A stretch of DNA of 64,000 nucleotides, taken from the NCBI GenBank assembly GCA_902798285.1, contig CADBVZ010000004.1, positions 1-64,000 of the forward strand, in the 5' to 3' direction. Position numbers and translations under genes: made by a program. The notes beneath the pieces were generated by a model that saw nothing but the letters and a program-made list of their open reading frames with translations, ran no database searches and was not told the origin of the DNA. Positions 24,283-32,276 of the stretch are shown in pieces. This stretch comes from an uncultured Prevotella sp. GTDB taxonomy: Bacteria > Bacteroidota > Bacteroidia > Bacteroidales > Bacteroidaceae. Position 1 is the stretch's first letter; each line of letters opens with the position of its first letter.

Positions 24283-25155
24283 ATGAAAGGAATAGTTTTA
24301 GCAGGTGGTTCTGGCACACGCCTCTACCCCATTACCAAAGGCATCAGTAAGCAGCTGATTCCTATCTTCGACAAGCCGATGATCTATTATCCCATCTCGA
24401 CCCTGATGCTGGCTGGCATCCGTGAGATTCTGATTATCTCCACGCCCTATGATCTGCCAGCCTTTAAGCGTCTGCTGGGCGACGGTTCTGAGTTGGGCGT
24501 AAGATTCGAATATGCCGAGCAGCCTTCACCCGATGGTCTGGCCCAGGCATTCATCATTGGTGAGAAGTTTATTGGCGATGACTGTGCATGCCTGGTACTT
24601 GGCGATAATATCTTCTATGGCGGAGGTTTTACAGGTATGTTGAAGCAGGCTGTAGCCAATGCTGAAGAGAACAACCGTGCTACCGTATTCGGTTACTATG
24701 TGAACGATCCTGAGCGCTATGGTGTGGCTGAATTTGATAAGGATGGGAACTGTCTGAGCATTGAGGAAAAGCCAGCTCATCCTAAATCTAACTATGCTGT
24801 AGTAGGTCTTTACTTCTACCCCAACAGCGTGGTGGAGATTGCCAAGAACATCAAACCCTCCGCTCGTGGTGAGCTGGAGATCACCACTGTGAACCAGGAG
24901 TATCTGGCCAAGAAGGAGTTGTTGGTGCAGACTCTGCAGCGTGGTTTTGCATGGCTCGACACTGGTACCCACGACTCCCTCTCTGAGGCCTCGACCTTCA
25001 TTGAGGTGATTGAGAAGCGCCAGGGACTGAAGGTGGCCTGTATTGAGGAGATTGCCTATAAGCGTGGCTGGATAGACAAAGAACAGCTCCGCAAACTGGC
25101 AGAGCCTATGGCCAAGAACGACTACGGCAAATACCTACTTAGTATTTCAAAATAA
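24283..25155 (+). CDS. rfbA: Glucose-1-phosphate thymidylyltransferase
   Basis: 290 residues. It makes dTDP-glucose from glucose-1-P and dTTP, the first step to dTDP-L-rhamnose. The nucleotide-binding motif [16 protein letters not shown] is at the N-terminus, with [27 protein letters not shown] and [13 protein letters not shown] further on, all typical. Full family length. It is monocistronic with a perfect terminator; rfbD lies about 9 kb away (34340-35191), rfbB and rfbC are not in the window. Confidence 0.97.
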   Translation: MKGIVLAGGSGTRLYPITKGISKQLIPIFDKPMIYYPISTLMLAGIREILIISTPYDLPAFKRLLGDGSELGVRFEYAEQPSPDGLAQAFIIGEKFIGDDCACLVLGDNIFYGGGFTGMLKQAVANAEENNRATVFGYYVNDPERYGVAEFDKDGNCLSIEEKPAHPKSNYAVVGLYFYPNSVVEIAKNIKPSARGELEITTVNQEYLAKKELLVQTLQRGFAWLDTGTHDSLSEASTFIEVIEKRQGLKVACIEEIAYKRGWIDKEQLRKLAEPMAKNDYGKYLLSISK

Positions 25156-25158
25156 CAG

Positions 25159-25186
25159 TAAAGCCTCGCAAATCTGCGAGGCTTTA
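25159..25186. terminator. Bidirectional terminator after rfbA
   Basis: A 12-bp perfect stem, TAAAGCCTCGCA (25159-25170) with 25175-25186, loop AATC, followed by TTTATTT. Convergent genes on both sides. Confidence 0.92.
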
Positions 25187-25187
25187 T

Positions 25188-27122
25188 TTATTTAGAGTAT
25201 TCTTGAACAGCAGTAACGAGAGCTGAAGGATTACCCATATCATACATACGTCCTTGCAAACGGATACCCATCATACCACTCCGCTTGCGTACATTCTCAA
25301 GAGCTGAGGTAAGTTCAATCTCCGTTACATGGTCGCCCTCAATCTCCTTCTGCATGATATCCTCATGTAATTGAGAGAATACTTCTGGTGTAAGGATATA
25401 CTGGCCAAAAACACTATAATATTCCTTCTCGCCCTGTTTATTTCGTACACCAAGGAATTCCTCTGCGTAACTGGCCTTGGGTTTCTCCATCATCGTGTCA
25501 ACACTCATCACATGGTTCATCTTATCCTCCCATACACCATGAAGAATACCATAACGGCTCACCTCAGCCAGAGGTATAGGATGAACACTGACCATCAGGG
25601 AGTTATAGCGTTCATACTCCTCAACCATCTGCAAGGCACAGGGTTTGTTGGAGTCGCTACGATAAAGGGTATCGCCCAAAAGCAGTAATACAGGTTCATT
25701 GCCTACAAACTGGGCTGCCTGATAAACAGCATGACCAAAGCCACGCTTTTCCTTCTGATACACATAATGCAAGCGCTTGCCAATATCAAGAATATGATTC
25801 TCATACTCCTGAGCCTCTGGATTGAGTTTGCGCAAGTGCTCTTCCACCAACGGACGCTCAAAATAGTCGGCATACTGCTGACGTTCCTCTTCAGAACCCA
25901 GCACCAAGCAGATCTCCTCAATTCCACTCTGGACCAACTCCTCGAGCAGGATAAGGATGACAGGGCGAACCATACCATCGGGACAAGGAATGGGGAAGAA
26001 ATCTTTCTTCAAAGCACGAGTGGCTGGATAGAGACGAGTGCCAAAACCTGCCACAGGAATGATGGCCTTACGAACTGTATGAACTGGCTTAAGGGTCAGT
26101 TTATACGCCTTCATGCCATGATCATTGAGATAATTCATGAGCTGCGTCTGCGCCTCCTCACTCTTAGCCAAGAACTGTACGGAACCATCACCATGAGAAC
26201 CAACACCCTTTCCACCCCACACAAGAGGCTGGATGTTAGGATCCTGCAAGACGCCATGAAGTATTGGCGACCAAAGGGCTGGCGACATGGGAGCCACCTT
26301 CTCATCAAACAGGGCTTCTGCCTCAGTCATCAGTTTTCCTAAGGATTCTGCATCGCCTTCAGCCATAAAGCGAATGGCACGATCGACAATCTCCAAGTTA
26401 TCTTCTCCCAATGCCTCATGCTCACGCTGTTCTGCCTCATTGGAGGGGAAGGGGTAAGCCTTGTTCAAATCTGCCAGAATCTTGATGGTATCTTTCTCAG
26501 CACAGAGGTCAGCAAACACCCAGTAAAGGTGCTTCTTAACATTCAATGAACGCACCTCAATCTCATCACCATCAAAAGTCATCAGGTTTGGCTTCACACC
26601 AAAGGCACAAGCCTGATCCAGACGTCCACAACGGCTACTGGTACGAAGCTCACCCAGATAGGCGATGTTCATCTCGCCCAAAGTATTGAGATTGAGATTA
26701 TATAATAAATTGAACGCGCGAGCTACAAGCACACAGATGGCAGCCGATGAGGATAGACCACTCTTCATGGGAAGTGTCATTGAGGTGATGCGGATACGTA
26801 CACCACCCACCTTGTACCACTCTAACATATAAGAGGCCACACCTGCACAATAACAGAAGAAACTGCCCGACTTGGCCACGCGTTTCAACTCTGTCTCATC
26901 CATACGACAGGAGAAGTCCTTCCAAACACCACTTATTTCCTCTGCTTCACTATAGAGTTCGAAGATACTGGATTTCTCCACCTCTGCATAGATGCCCTGC
27001 TCGATACCCGTCACAATGGCAGCACCAGGACGAATATCAGCATTCATCGTACGATAGTGTCCTGCCCAGTCTGTATGTTCACCAAAAAGGCACAAGCGCC
27101 CAGGAACAAATAATTTCATCAT
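25188..27122 (-). CDS. Bifunctional GHMP sugar kinase - sugar-1-phosphate nucleotidyltransferase
   Basis: 644 residues. The N-terminal half (about 1-345) is a GHMP kinase: LFVPGRLCLFGEHTDWAG, the ATP loop PMKSGLSSSAAICVL and a C-terminal GKGVGSHGDGSVQFL. The C-terminal half (about 350-644) is a GalU-like nucleotidyltransferase: KAIIPVAGFGTRLYPATRAL, KDFFPI and LLLGDTLY. Together they would phosphorylate a free sugar at C1 and convert it to an NDP-sugar, a salvage route like that of L-fucokinase/GDP-fucose pyrophosphorylase but with the domains in opposite order and a UTP-type transferase. The kinase motif GRxCLFGEHxDWAG resembles glucuronokinase. The sugar is not proven. Confidence 0.85.
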   Translation of the reverse strand: MMKLFVPGRLCLFGEHTDWAGHYRTMNADIRPGAAIVTGIEQGIYAEVEKSSIFELYSEAEEISGVWKDFSCRMDETELKRVAKSGSFFCYCAGVASYMLEWYKVGGVRIRITSMTLPMKSGLSSSAAICVLVARAFNLLYNLNLNTLGEMNIAYLGELRTSSRCGRLDQACAFGVKPNLMTFDGDEIEVRSLNVKKHLYWVFADLCAEKDTIKILADLNKAYPFPSNEAEQREHEALGEDNLEIVDRAIRFMAEGDAESLGKLMTEAEALFDEKVAPMSPALWSPILHGVLQDPNIQPLVWGGKGVGSHGDGSVQFLAKSEEAQTQLMNYLNDHGMKAYKLTLKPVHTVRKAIIPVAGFGTRLYPATRALKKDFFPIPCPDGMVRPVILILLEELVQSGIEEICLVLGSEEERQQYADYFERPLVEEHLRKLNPEAQEYENHILDIGKRLHYVYQKEKRGFGHAVYQAAQFVGNEPVLLLLGDTLYRSDSNKPCALQMVEEYERYNSLMVSVHPIPLAEVSRYGILHGVWEDKMNHVMSVDTMMEKPKASYAEEFLGVRNKQGEKEYYSVFGQYILTPEVFSQLHEDIMQKEIEGDHVTEIELTSALENVRKRSGMMGIRLQGRMYDMGNPSALVTAVQEYSK

Positions 27123-27150
27123 TTCAGTTATTTTAGGTATTTTATGAGTG

Positions 27151-27158
27151 CAAAGATA
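27151..27158 (-). promoter_or_regulatory. Promoter -7 box of the kinase-nucleotidyltransferase gene
   Basis: CAAAGATA (minus strand TATCTTTG), 28 nt before the ATG at 27122. Confidence 0.7.
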
Positions 27159-27166
27159 ATAAAAAA

Positions 27167-27195
27167 TAGTGAATAGTGAATAGTGAATAGTGAAA
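27167..27195. repeat. Short tandem repeat GAATAGT
   Basis: About four head-to-tail copies of a 7-nt unit (AATAGTG) upstream of the promoter at 27151. A similar TTCACTATT stretch occurs near 29743-29768. Confidence 0.8.
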
Positions 27196-27220
27196 TTTTT
27201 TAAGATTTATGGCATTTTTC

Positions 27221-27251
27221 TTGGTTATTTCGATGAAAATGTCTACTTTTG
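27221..27251 (+). promoter_or_regulatory. Promoter of the ECF sigma factor gene
   Basis: TTG at 27221-27223 and TACTTTTG at 27244-27251 with a 20-nt spacer. The 5-prime untranslated region is about 70 nt. Confidence 0.7.
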
Positions 27252-27325
27252 TCCCGTATTAATAACCCTTTAAACTGATTATTGCCTATCGAAACAGACT
27301 TTACCCCGAACAATTTTTGAGGAGT

Positions 27326-27922
27326 ATGAGTACATTTGAGAGTATGTCCGACGAACAGTTGGCATTAGCTTACATCGATGGCAATAATCGTGCATTCGAC
27401 GAGTTACTTACAAGGAACCAAGACAAGATTTTCAGCTACATCATGTATGTAGTGAAGGACGAGGACTTGGCCAACGATTTGTTTCAGGAGACATTCCTGA
27501 AAGTCATCACAAAACTGCAGAACGGTCAGTATTCTGACACTGGCAAGTTCTCTTGGTGGTTAACGCGTATCGCACACAATGTTGTCATTGACCATTATCG
27601 TGCACAGAAGAACAATCGTATTGTTGAGGCACCAAAGGAAAACGACCTGAGCAACCTGCGCAGTGACTCTGTTTTCGACGTGAATCGTGAAAATGAGTTG
27701 ACCAACGAGCAGATTCTGAAAGACGTGAAGCGATTGATGGAGAATTTGCCAGAACAGCAGCGCGACGTGGTTTACATGCGGTTCTATCAGGAACTGTCGT
27801 TCAAGGAGATTGCCAAACTGACGAATGTCAGCATAAACACCTCATTAGGACGTATGCGCTACGCCCTGATGAATCTGCGTAAGCTGACCCGTCAGCACAA
27901 CATGAATCTCACGTTGGAATAA
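27326..27922 (+). CDS. RNA polymerase ECF-type sigma factor
   Basis: 198 residues from ATG 27326; an in-frame TTG nine bases earlier is less likely. Region 2 is clear (NRAFDELLTRNQDKIFSYIM, DLANDLFQETFLKV, FSWWLTRIAHNVVIDHYRAQ), as is region 4 (LPEQQRDVVYMRFYQELSFKEIAKL then SINTSLGRMRYALMNLRK). No anti-sigma gene is adjacent, so it is an orphan ECF regulator, like the SigH/SigW-type factors common in Bacteroidales. It converges on rpe. Confidence 0.92.
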   Translation: MSTFESMSDEQLALAYIDGNNRAFDELLTRNQDKIFSYIMYVVKDEDLANDLFQETFLKVITKLQNGQYSDTGKFSWWLTRIAHNVVIDHYRAQKNNRIVEAPKENDLSNLRSDSVFDVNRENELTNEQILKDVKRLMENLPEQQRDVVYMRFYQELSFKEIAKLTNVSINTSLGRMRYALMNLRKLTRQHNMNLTLE

Positions 27923-27937
27923 GGAAAAGATGAGAGG

Positions 27938-28585
27938 TTAAAGAGCCCTTAAACCTCGGATCACTTCCTCTGGATTAGGAGCTCCAAAGACATAACTGCC
28001 ACTAACGAGAACATCGACACCAGCAGCTACCAATCGTGGGGCCGTCTCACCCTGTACACCACCATCGACTTCTATCAGCGTCTGGCATCCTTTCTCTGTG
28101 ATCATCTGGCGTAAGCGCTTTACCTTGTCGATTGTGTTCTCGATGAACTTCTGTCCACCAAAGCCTGGGTTGACACTCATCAGCAATACCATTTCCACAT
28201 CGCCGATGATATCCTCCAGCACAGAAACTGGTGTTGAAGGATTCAGTGTGACGCCAGCCTTCATACCAGCATCGTGAATCTCCTGCACAGTACGATGTAG
28301 ATGAACACAGGCCTCCTGATGCACATTCATCATCATAGCGCCAAGTTTGGCCGTTTGCTTGATGTAGCGCTCAGGGTGCTCTATCATATAATGTACATCG
28401 AGTGGTTTCTTACAAGCCTTTGCCACAGCCTCCAGTACAGGAAAGCCAAAAGAAATATTAGGAACGAACGAGCCGTCCATCACGTCGAGATGAAGCCAAT
28501 CGGCCTCACTACGGTTAATCATGTCGATGTCGCGGTCGAGATGCAGAAAGTCGGCAGCGAGTAATGAAGGTGATACTAATGCCAT
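27938..28585 (-). CDS. rpe: Ribulose-phosphate 3-epimerase
   Basis: 215 residues; interconverts ribulose-5-P and xylulose-5-P in the pentose phosphate pathway. TIM-barrel motifs with metal ligands are visible: VSPSLLAADFLHL, WLHLDVMDGSFVPN, LDVHYMIEHPERY, MSVNPGFGGQKF, IEVDGGV and a final SGSYVFG. Last gene of a minus-strand unit with fmt and a tiny ORF. Confidence 0.97.
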   Translation of the reverse strand: MALVSPSLLAADFLHLDRDIDMINRSEADWLHLDVMDGSFVPNISFGFPVLEAVAKACKKPLDVHYMIEHPERYIKQTAKLGAMMMNVHQEACVHLHRTVQEIHDAGMKAGVTLNPSTPVSVLEDIIGDVEMVLLMSVNPGFGGQKFIENTIDKVKRLRQMITEKGCQTLIEVDGGVQGETAPRLVAAGVDVLVSGSYVFGAPNPEEVIRGLRAL

Positions 28586-28595
28586 AATCCTTTTC

Positions 28596-28709
28596 TTAGT
28601 TCAGACTCTGAGCCTGATTAATGTTTTTACGATAGGTGTAGGCCACCTGACGAATGATGTCGAGCGTCTGCGTTCTCGGTTTGAACTTTTCTGGAGTAGA
28701 ATACTTCAT
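28596..28709 (-). CDS. 37-residue conserved-looking small protein between fmt and rpe
   Basis: ATG at 28709 to TAA at 28596, reading MKYSTPEKFKPRTQTLDIIR at its start and ending NQAQSLN. It is basic and probably one amphipathic helix (TLDIIRQVAYTYRKNI). It lies inside the fmt-rpe unit, 10 nt before rpe, in a gap that otherwise would be unexplained. I recall short Bacteroidales proteins with an IRQxA motif but cannot confirm homology. Function unknown. Confidence 0.5.
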   Translation of the reverse strand: MKYSTPEKFKPRTQTLDIIRQVAYTYRKNINQAQSLN

Positions 28710-28758
28710 AGGCAATCACTTTTTGATGAGTTCTTTACCTAAGAAACGCAGTTACACC

Positions 28759-29736
28759 TTATTTTATTATATACTTCTCAATATTTTTATTTCCATTCAG
28801 GAAATCACGGGCCTTCATACGGGTTTTACCTGCCAACTGGAGTTCATCAATCTGCAGCAGGAAATCGCCAGTAGTGATGTAAAGCACGCCTTTATAGACG
28901 AAAATCATACCTGGTCGCATGCCAGGATTCTTCTCTGTCTTTGTGGTCTTGAAGATTTTAAGATCGACAGCCTTACCATCAGGCCCCATAAGCGTAGTCC
29001 ATGCACCAGGATAAGGACTCAAGCCACGAATAAAGTCGTAGATACGCTTAGAAGGACGTTTCCAGTCAATCTCGCAGATATCCTTGAAGATTTTCGGAGC
29101 ATCATAGAGACGTTTGAACTTTCCTTCCAATTCTTCCTGAGGAATGCTCTCTGGCTGACCATCAGAAGCAATGATCTTATCAATCGTCTCCAGACAAATC
29201 TCTGCACCAAGATGCATCAGACCGTCATAGACATATTCCACATCAGCTGTATCTGGAATATCGAAAGGTTTCTGAAGAATCACACGACCAGTATCGATAT
29301 CCTTGTCGAGGAAGAAGGTGGTTACACCCGTCTGAGTCTCACCATTGATGACGGCCCAGTTGATGGGAGCAGCACCACGATACTGAGGAAGCAGAGCAGC
29401 ATGCACATTGAAGGTGCCATACTGAGGCATATCCCATACCACCTCAGGCAGCATACGGAAAGCCACCACTACCTGAAGATTGGCCTTATAACTACGTAAT
29501 TTCTCAACAAAGGCAGGATCCTTCATCTTCTCTGGCTGAAGTACAGGCAAGTTATGCTCCAAGGCAAATTTCTTCACTTCAGAGGGCTGTACCTCTGTCT
29601 GATGACGACCTACAGCCTTATCGGGCTGCGTAACAACAGCTACAACGTTGTAGTCATTCTCTACCAGAGCCTTCAGAGTCTCAACAGCAAACTCTGGTGT
29701 TCCCATAAACACGATACGTAAATCCTTCTTCTCCAT
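28759..29736 (-). CDS. fmt: Methionyl-tRNA formyltransferase
   Basis: 325 residues; transfers formyl from 10-formyl-THF to initiator Met-tRNA. Signature pieces: RIVFMGTPEFAVETLKAL, VAFRMLPEVVW, NVHAALLPQYRGAAPINWAV (catalytic Asn-His region) and the C-terminal OB-like domain (FIRGLSPYPGAWTTL). Full length. Downstream come the small ORF and rpe; upstream the ClC gene ends 43 nt away, with a short AT-rich TTCACTATT repeat in between. Confidence 0.97.
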   Translation of the reverse strand: MEKKDLRIVFMGTPEFAVETLKALVENDYNVVAVVTQPDKAVGRHQTEVQPSEVKKFALEHNLPVLQPEKMKDPAFVEKLRSYKANLQVVVAFRMLPEVVWDMPQYGTFNVHAALLPQYRGAAPINWAVINGETQTGVTTFFLDKDIDTGRVILQKPFDIPDTADVEYVYDGLMHLGAEICLETIDKIIASDGQPESIPQEELEGKFKRLYDAPKIFKDICEIDWKRPSKRIYDFIRGLSPYPGAWTTLMGPDGKAVDLKIFKTTKTEKNPGMRPGMIFVYKGVLYITTGDFLLQIDELQLAGKTRMKARDFLNGNKNIEKYIIK

Positions 29737-29778
29737 AACTGTTCACTATTTCATTATTCACTATTCATTAGCGAAGCG

Positions 29779-31584
29779 CTAGTCTTCACTCATGTCATGC
29801 ACCATCTTACGATAGAGCGTATAAAGACGCTGACGGGAGATATAGCCCTTCAGACGACTCTCAGCATCAAGCACAGGCAGCCAGTTAGCACCTGTGCGTT
29901 CAAAAACACGCATTACATCCGCCATGGGTGTAGCATCACTCAACAGAGCCTTCGGATCAGTCATCAACTGGGACGCCGTGAAATGATGGTACAGTTCGAT
30001 GCGGAACACCACATTGCGGATCTTCATAATATCGATCTCACCCAACAGCATTCCTCCTGCATCCAATACAGGGATTACCGTAGAATGACTACGACTGATC
30101 TTCTGTACAATCTGTCCCAACTCCACATCAGGTGTTACACTCAAATAATCCTTCTCAATCACAGAATCCAGATTCATCAGCGTCAATGCGGCATGATCAA
30201 TATGATGAGTCAGCAGGCGGCCCTGACGAGCCAGACGAGAGCCATAGATACTATGAGGCTCGAAGATAATGATGGTGAGATAGGCACAAACACTGACAAT
30301 CATCAGCGGCATGAACATGCTATAGCCACCTGTCAGTTCTGCTATCAGGAAGATACCCGTCAACGGGGCATGCATCACACCCGACATAACACCAGCCATG
30401 CCCAGCAGGGCGAAGTTCTTCTCGGGCACATAGACACCAATCTGGTTGATGTTCCAAAGACGGGAGAAAAGGAATCCCGTGAAACAGCCTATGAACAATG
30501 AGGGGGCAAACGTACCACCACAACCACCTCCGCCGTTGGTAGCCGAGGTAGCCACCACCTTCGTAAACAACACCAAAGCGATATAGGGCAGCAGCATAGC
30601 ACCCTGACCAGCAAACAAGGAGTTATTCAGGATCCTATCCCAGTCGGCTTCCGTCTGTCCGTTCAGCAACAAATTGATGCTGCTATAACCCTCACCATAG
30701 AGGGCTGGGAACAAGAAGATGAGCAGACTCAGCACCGTGCCGCCTATAGCCAGTTTGACGTATGGCTTATCCTTGAACTTAGCAAAGACATCCTCGCAGG
30801 CACCCATCATCCGGATGAAATAGAGCGACACCAAACCGCAGGATATACCCAACAGCACACAAGCAGGGATGCGCTCTACAGACCATACACTGTCGAGGTG
30901 GAAGGTAAAGAGGGCCGCATTACCACTGAAGATATAGGTGAAACAGGTAGCCGTAACGCATGATACCAGGATAGGCAGAAGGGCCGACATCGTCATATCG
31001 ATCATCAGCACCTCAAGTGTAAACACCAGTCCTGCAATTGGCGCCTTGAAGATACCGGCGATAGCACCAGCAGCACCACAGCCCACCAGCGTCATCAGCA
31101 TCTTACGATCCAGATGGAACAACTGTCCGAGATTGGAGCCAATGGCCGATCCCGTCAGTACAATAGGCGCCTCAGCTCCTACTGATCCACCAAAGCCGAT
31201 GGTAATGGCAGAGGCTATGACACTCGACCAGCAGTTATGCGACTTCAGCCTCGACTTATTCGACGAGATGGCATAGAGGATGCGGGTGATACCATGCGAG
31301 ATATTATCCTTGACGATATGACGCACGAAGAGCGAAGTGAGATAGATACCCACCACAGGATAGACCAGATAGAGCCAGTTGGCATGACTCTGTTCGAAAG
31401 AGCTCGTGAGCAATAACACGATCTGGTTGATGATCCAATGGAGGAAGAAGGCAGCCACAGCAGCAAAGAAACCCACGATCAGTGCGAGGATGATCATAAA
31501 CGCCCTCTCACTGATATGCTCCACGCGCCACTCATGCAGCCGCTTCAGCCACTCCGGTCTCCTATCCGTTACTGTCGTCTCCAT
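29779..31584 (-). CDS. ClC-family chloride channel/transporter with CBS pair
   Basis: 601 residues from ATG 31584. About ten to twelve hydrophobic helices carry the ClC filter motifs GFGGSVGAEAPIVLTGSAIG (GxGxxP-like with Ala-Pro), GAAGAIAGIFKAPIAG and GGGGCGGTFAPSLFIG. The C-terminal cytoplasmic part (about 455-595) is two CBS domains (DSVIEKDYLSVTPDVELGQI, DPKALLSDATPMADVMRVF) which may sense adenine nucleotides. It exports or exchanges Cl-. An upstream in-frame start at 31650 would lie inside the repeat element at 31597-31691 and is rejected. Confidence 0.93.
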   Translation of the reverse strand: METTVTDRRPEWLKRLHEWRVEHISERAFMIILALIVGFFAAVAAFFLHWIINQIVLLLTSSFEQSHANWLYLVYPVVGIYLTSLFVRHIVKDNISHGITRILYAISSNKSRLKSHNCWSSVIASAITIGFGGSVGAEAPIVLTGSAIGSNLGQLFHLDRKMLMTLVGCGAAGAIAGIFKAPIAGLVFTLEVLMIDMTMSALLPILVSCVTATCFTYIFSGNAALFTFHLDSVWSVERIPACVLLGISCGLVSLYFIRMMGACEDVFAKFKDKPYVKLAIGGTVLSLLIFLFPALYGEGYSSINLLLNGQTEADWDRILNNSLFAGQGAMLLPYIALVLFTKVVATSATNGGGGCGGTFAPSLFIGCFTGFLFSRLWNINQIGVYVPEKNFALLGMAGVMSGVMHAPLTGIFLIAELTGGYSMFMPLMIVSVCAYLTIIIFEPHSIYGSRLARQGRLLTHHIDHAALTLMNLDSVIEKDYLSVTPDVELGQIVQKISRSHSTVIPVLDAGGMLLGEIDIMKIRNVVFRIELYHHFTASQLMTDPKALLSDATPMADVMRVFERTGANWLPVLDAESRLKGYISRQRLYTLYRKMVHDMSED

Positions 31585-31596
31585 TTTTTTATTTTT

Positions 31597-31691
31597 GGCA
31601 CGGATTACACGGCTCTCTTTTAGAGATACGCTGCTTTTATGCGCAGCCAACCGTGTCTTTTTATTAAAAAGCCGTGTTAATCCGTGCCTAA
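31597..31691. repeat. Palindromic element with GGCACGGATTACACGG ends, copy A
   Basis: A 95-bp unit: GGCACGGATTACACGGCTCT at the left, AAGCCGTGTTAATCCGTGCC near the right, and an internal TGCGCAGCCA segment. About 90 percent identical by eye to 35208-35300. Ends match the inverted repeats around the GxxExxY gene. It separates sua5 from the ClC gene. Confidence 0.85.
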
Positions 31692-31694
31692 TTC

Positions 31695-32276
31695 TTATTT
31701 TCTAATAATCGTTACTTCGCCGTTTTCTTTCAGTTTGATGATGCACGATGGCGTATGGGGCTTATGCTCCTGACGACGACTCCAGCATACATAGTCCACT
31801 GCCTCCAGAATACGAGGATCAATGTCGCAATAGTTCTGGGCAGCAGGTTCTCCACTGATATTCGCTGATGTTGATACAATGGCCTTCTGGAAACGATAGC
31901 AGAGTTCCTTCGAGAATGGCTCGTTGGTAATACGAATACCTATACTACCATCCTCAGCTATCAGATTGGGAGCCAAGTTGATGGCACCATCCAATATCAG
32001 AGTGGTAGGCTTCGCATCTCCCTCTTTCAAACTGTCGATGAGTTGCCAAGCCACATCGGGCACTTGTCTGAAATAGCGCTGCATACGGGCATCACTATCC
32101 ACTAGACAGATCAATGCCTTCGAGTCGTCACGCTGTTTGATGTCGTAAACTCGCTTTACTGCCTCTGCATTCGTGGCGTCACAACCTATGCCCCAAACGG
32201 TATCTGTGGGATAGAGGATCACCCCACCCTTCCGCATCGTCTCAACGGCTTGTTTAATATCTTCTTCTCTCGTCAT
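31695..32276 (-). CDS. L-threonylcarbamoyladenylate synthase (Sua5/YciO/YrdC family)
   Basis: 193 residues, the short form without the extra Sua5 domain. YrdC-fold motifs: GGVILYPTDTVWGIGCDATN, IKQRDDSKALICLV, SIGIRITNEPF and IVSTSANISGEPA. It makes threonylcarbamoyl-AMP for tRNA t6A modification. Its ATG overlaps the prfC stop by one base (TAATG at 32274-32278), so translation is coupled. Confidence 0.92.
   Translation of the reverse strand: MTREEDIKQAVETMRKGGVILYPTDTVWGIGCDATNAEAVKRVYDIKQRDDSKALICLVDSDARMQRYFRQVPDVAWQLIDSLKEGDAKPTTLILDGAINLAPNLIAEDGSIGIRITNEPFSKELCYRFQKAIVSTSANISGEPAAQNYCDIDPRILEAVDYVCWSRRQEHKPHTPSCIIKLKENGEVTIIRK

Noticed and set aside
27167-27195. Tandem GAATAGT repeats as a CRISPR-like array
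   Set aside because: Seven-nucleotide units without spacers and no cas genes.
27317-27325. TTG start for the ECF sigma factor
   Set aside because: An ATG three codons later gives a normal N-terminus.
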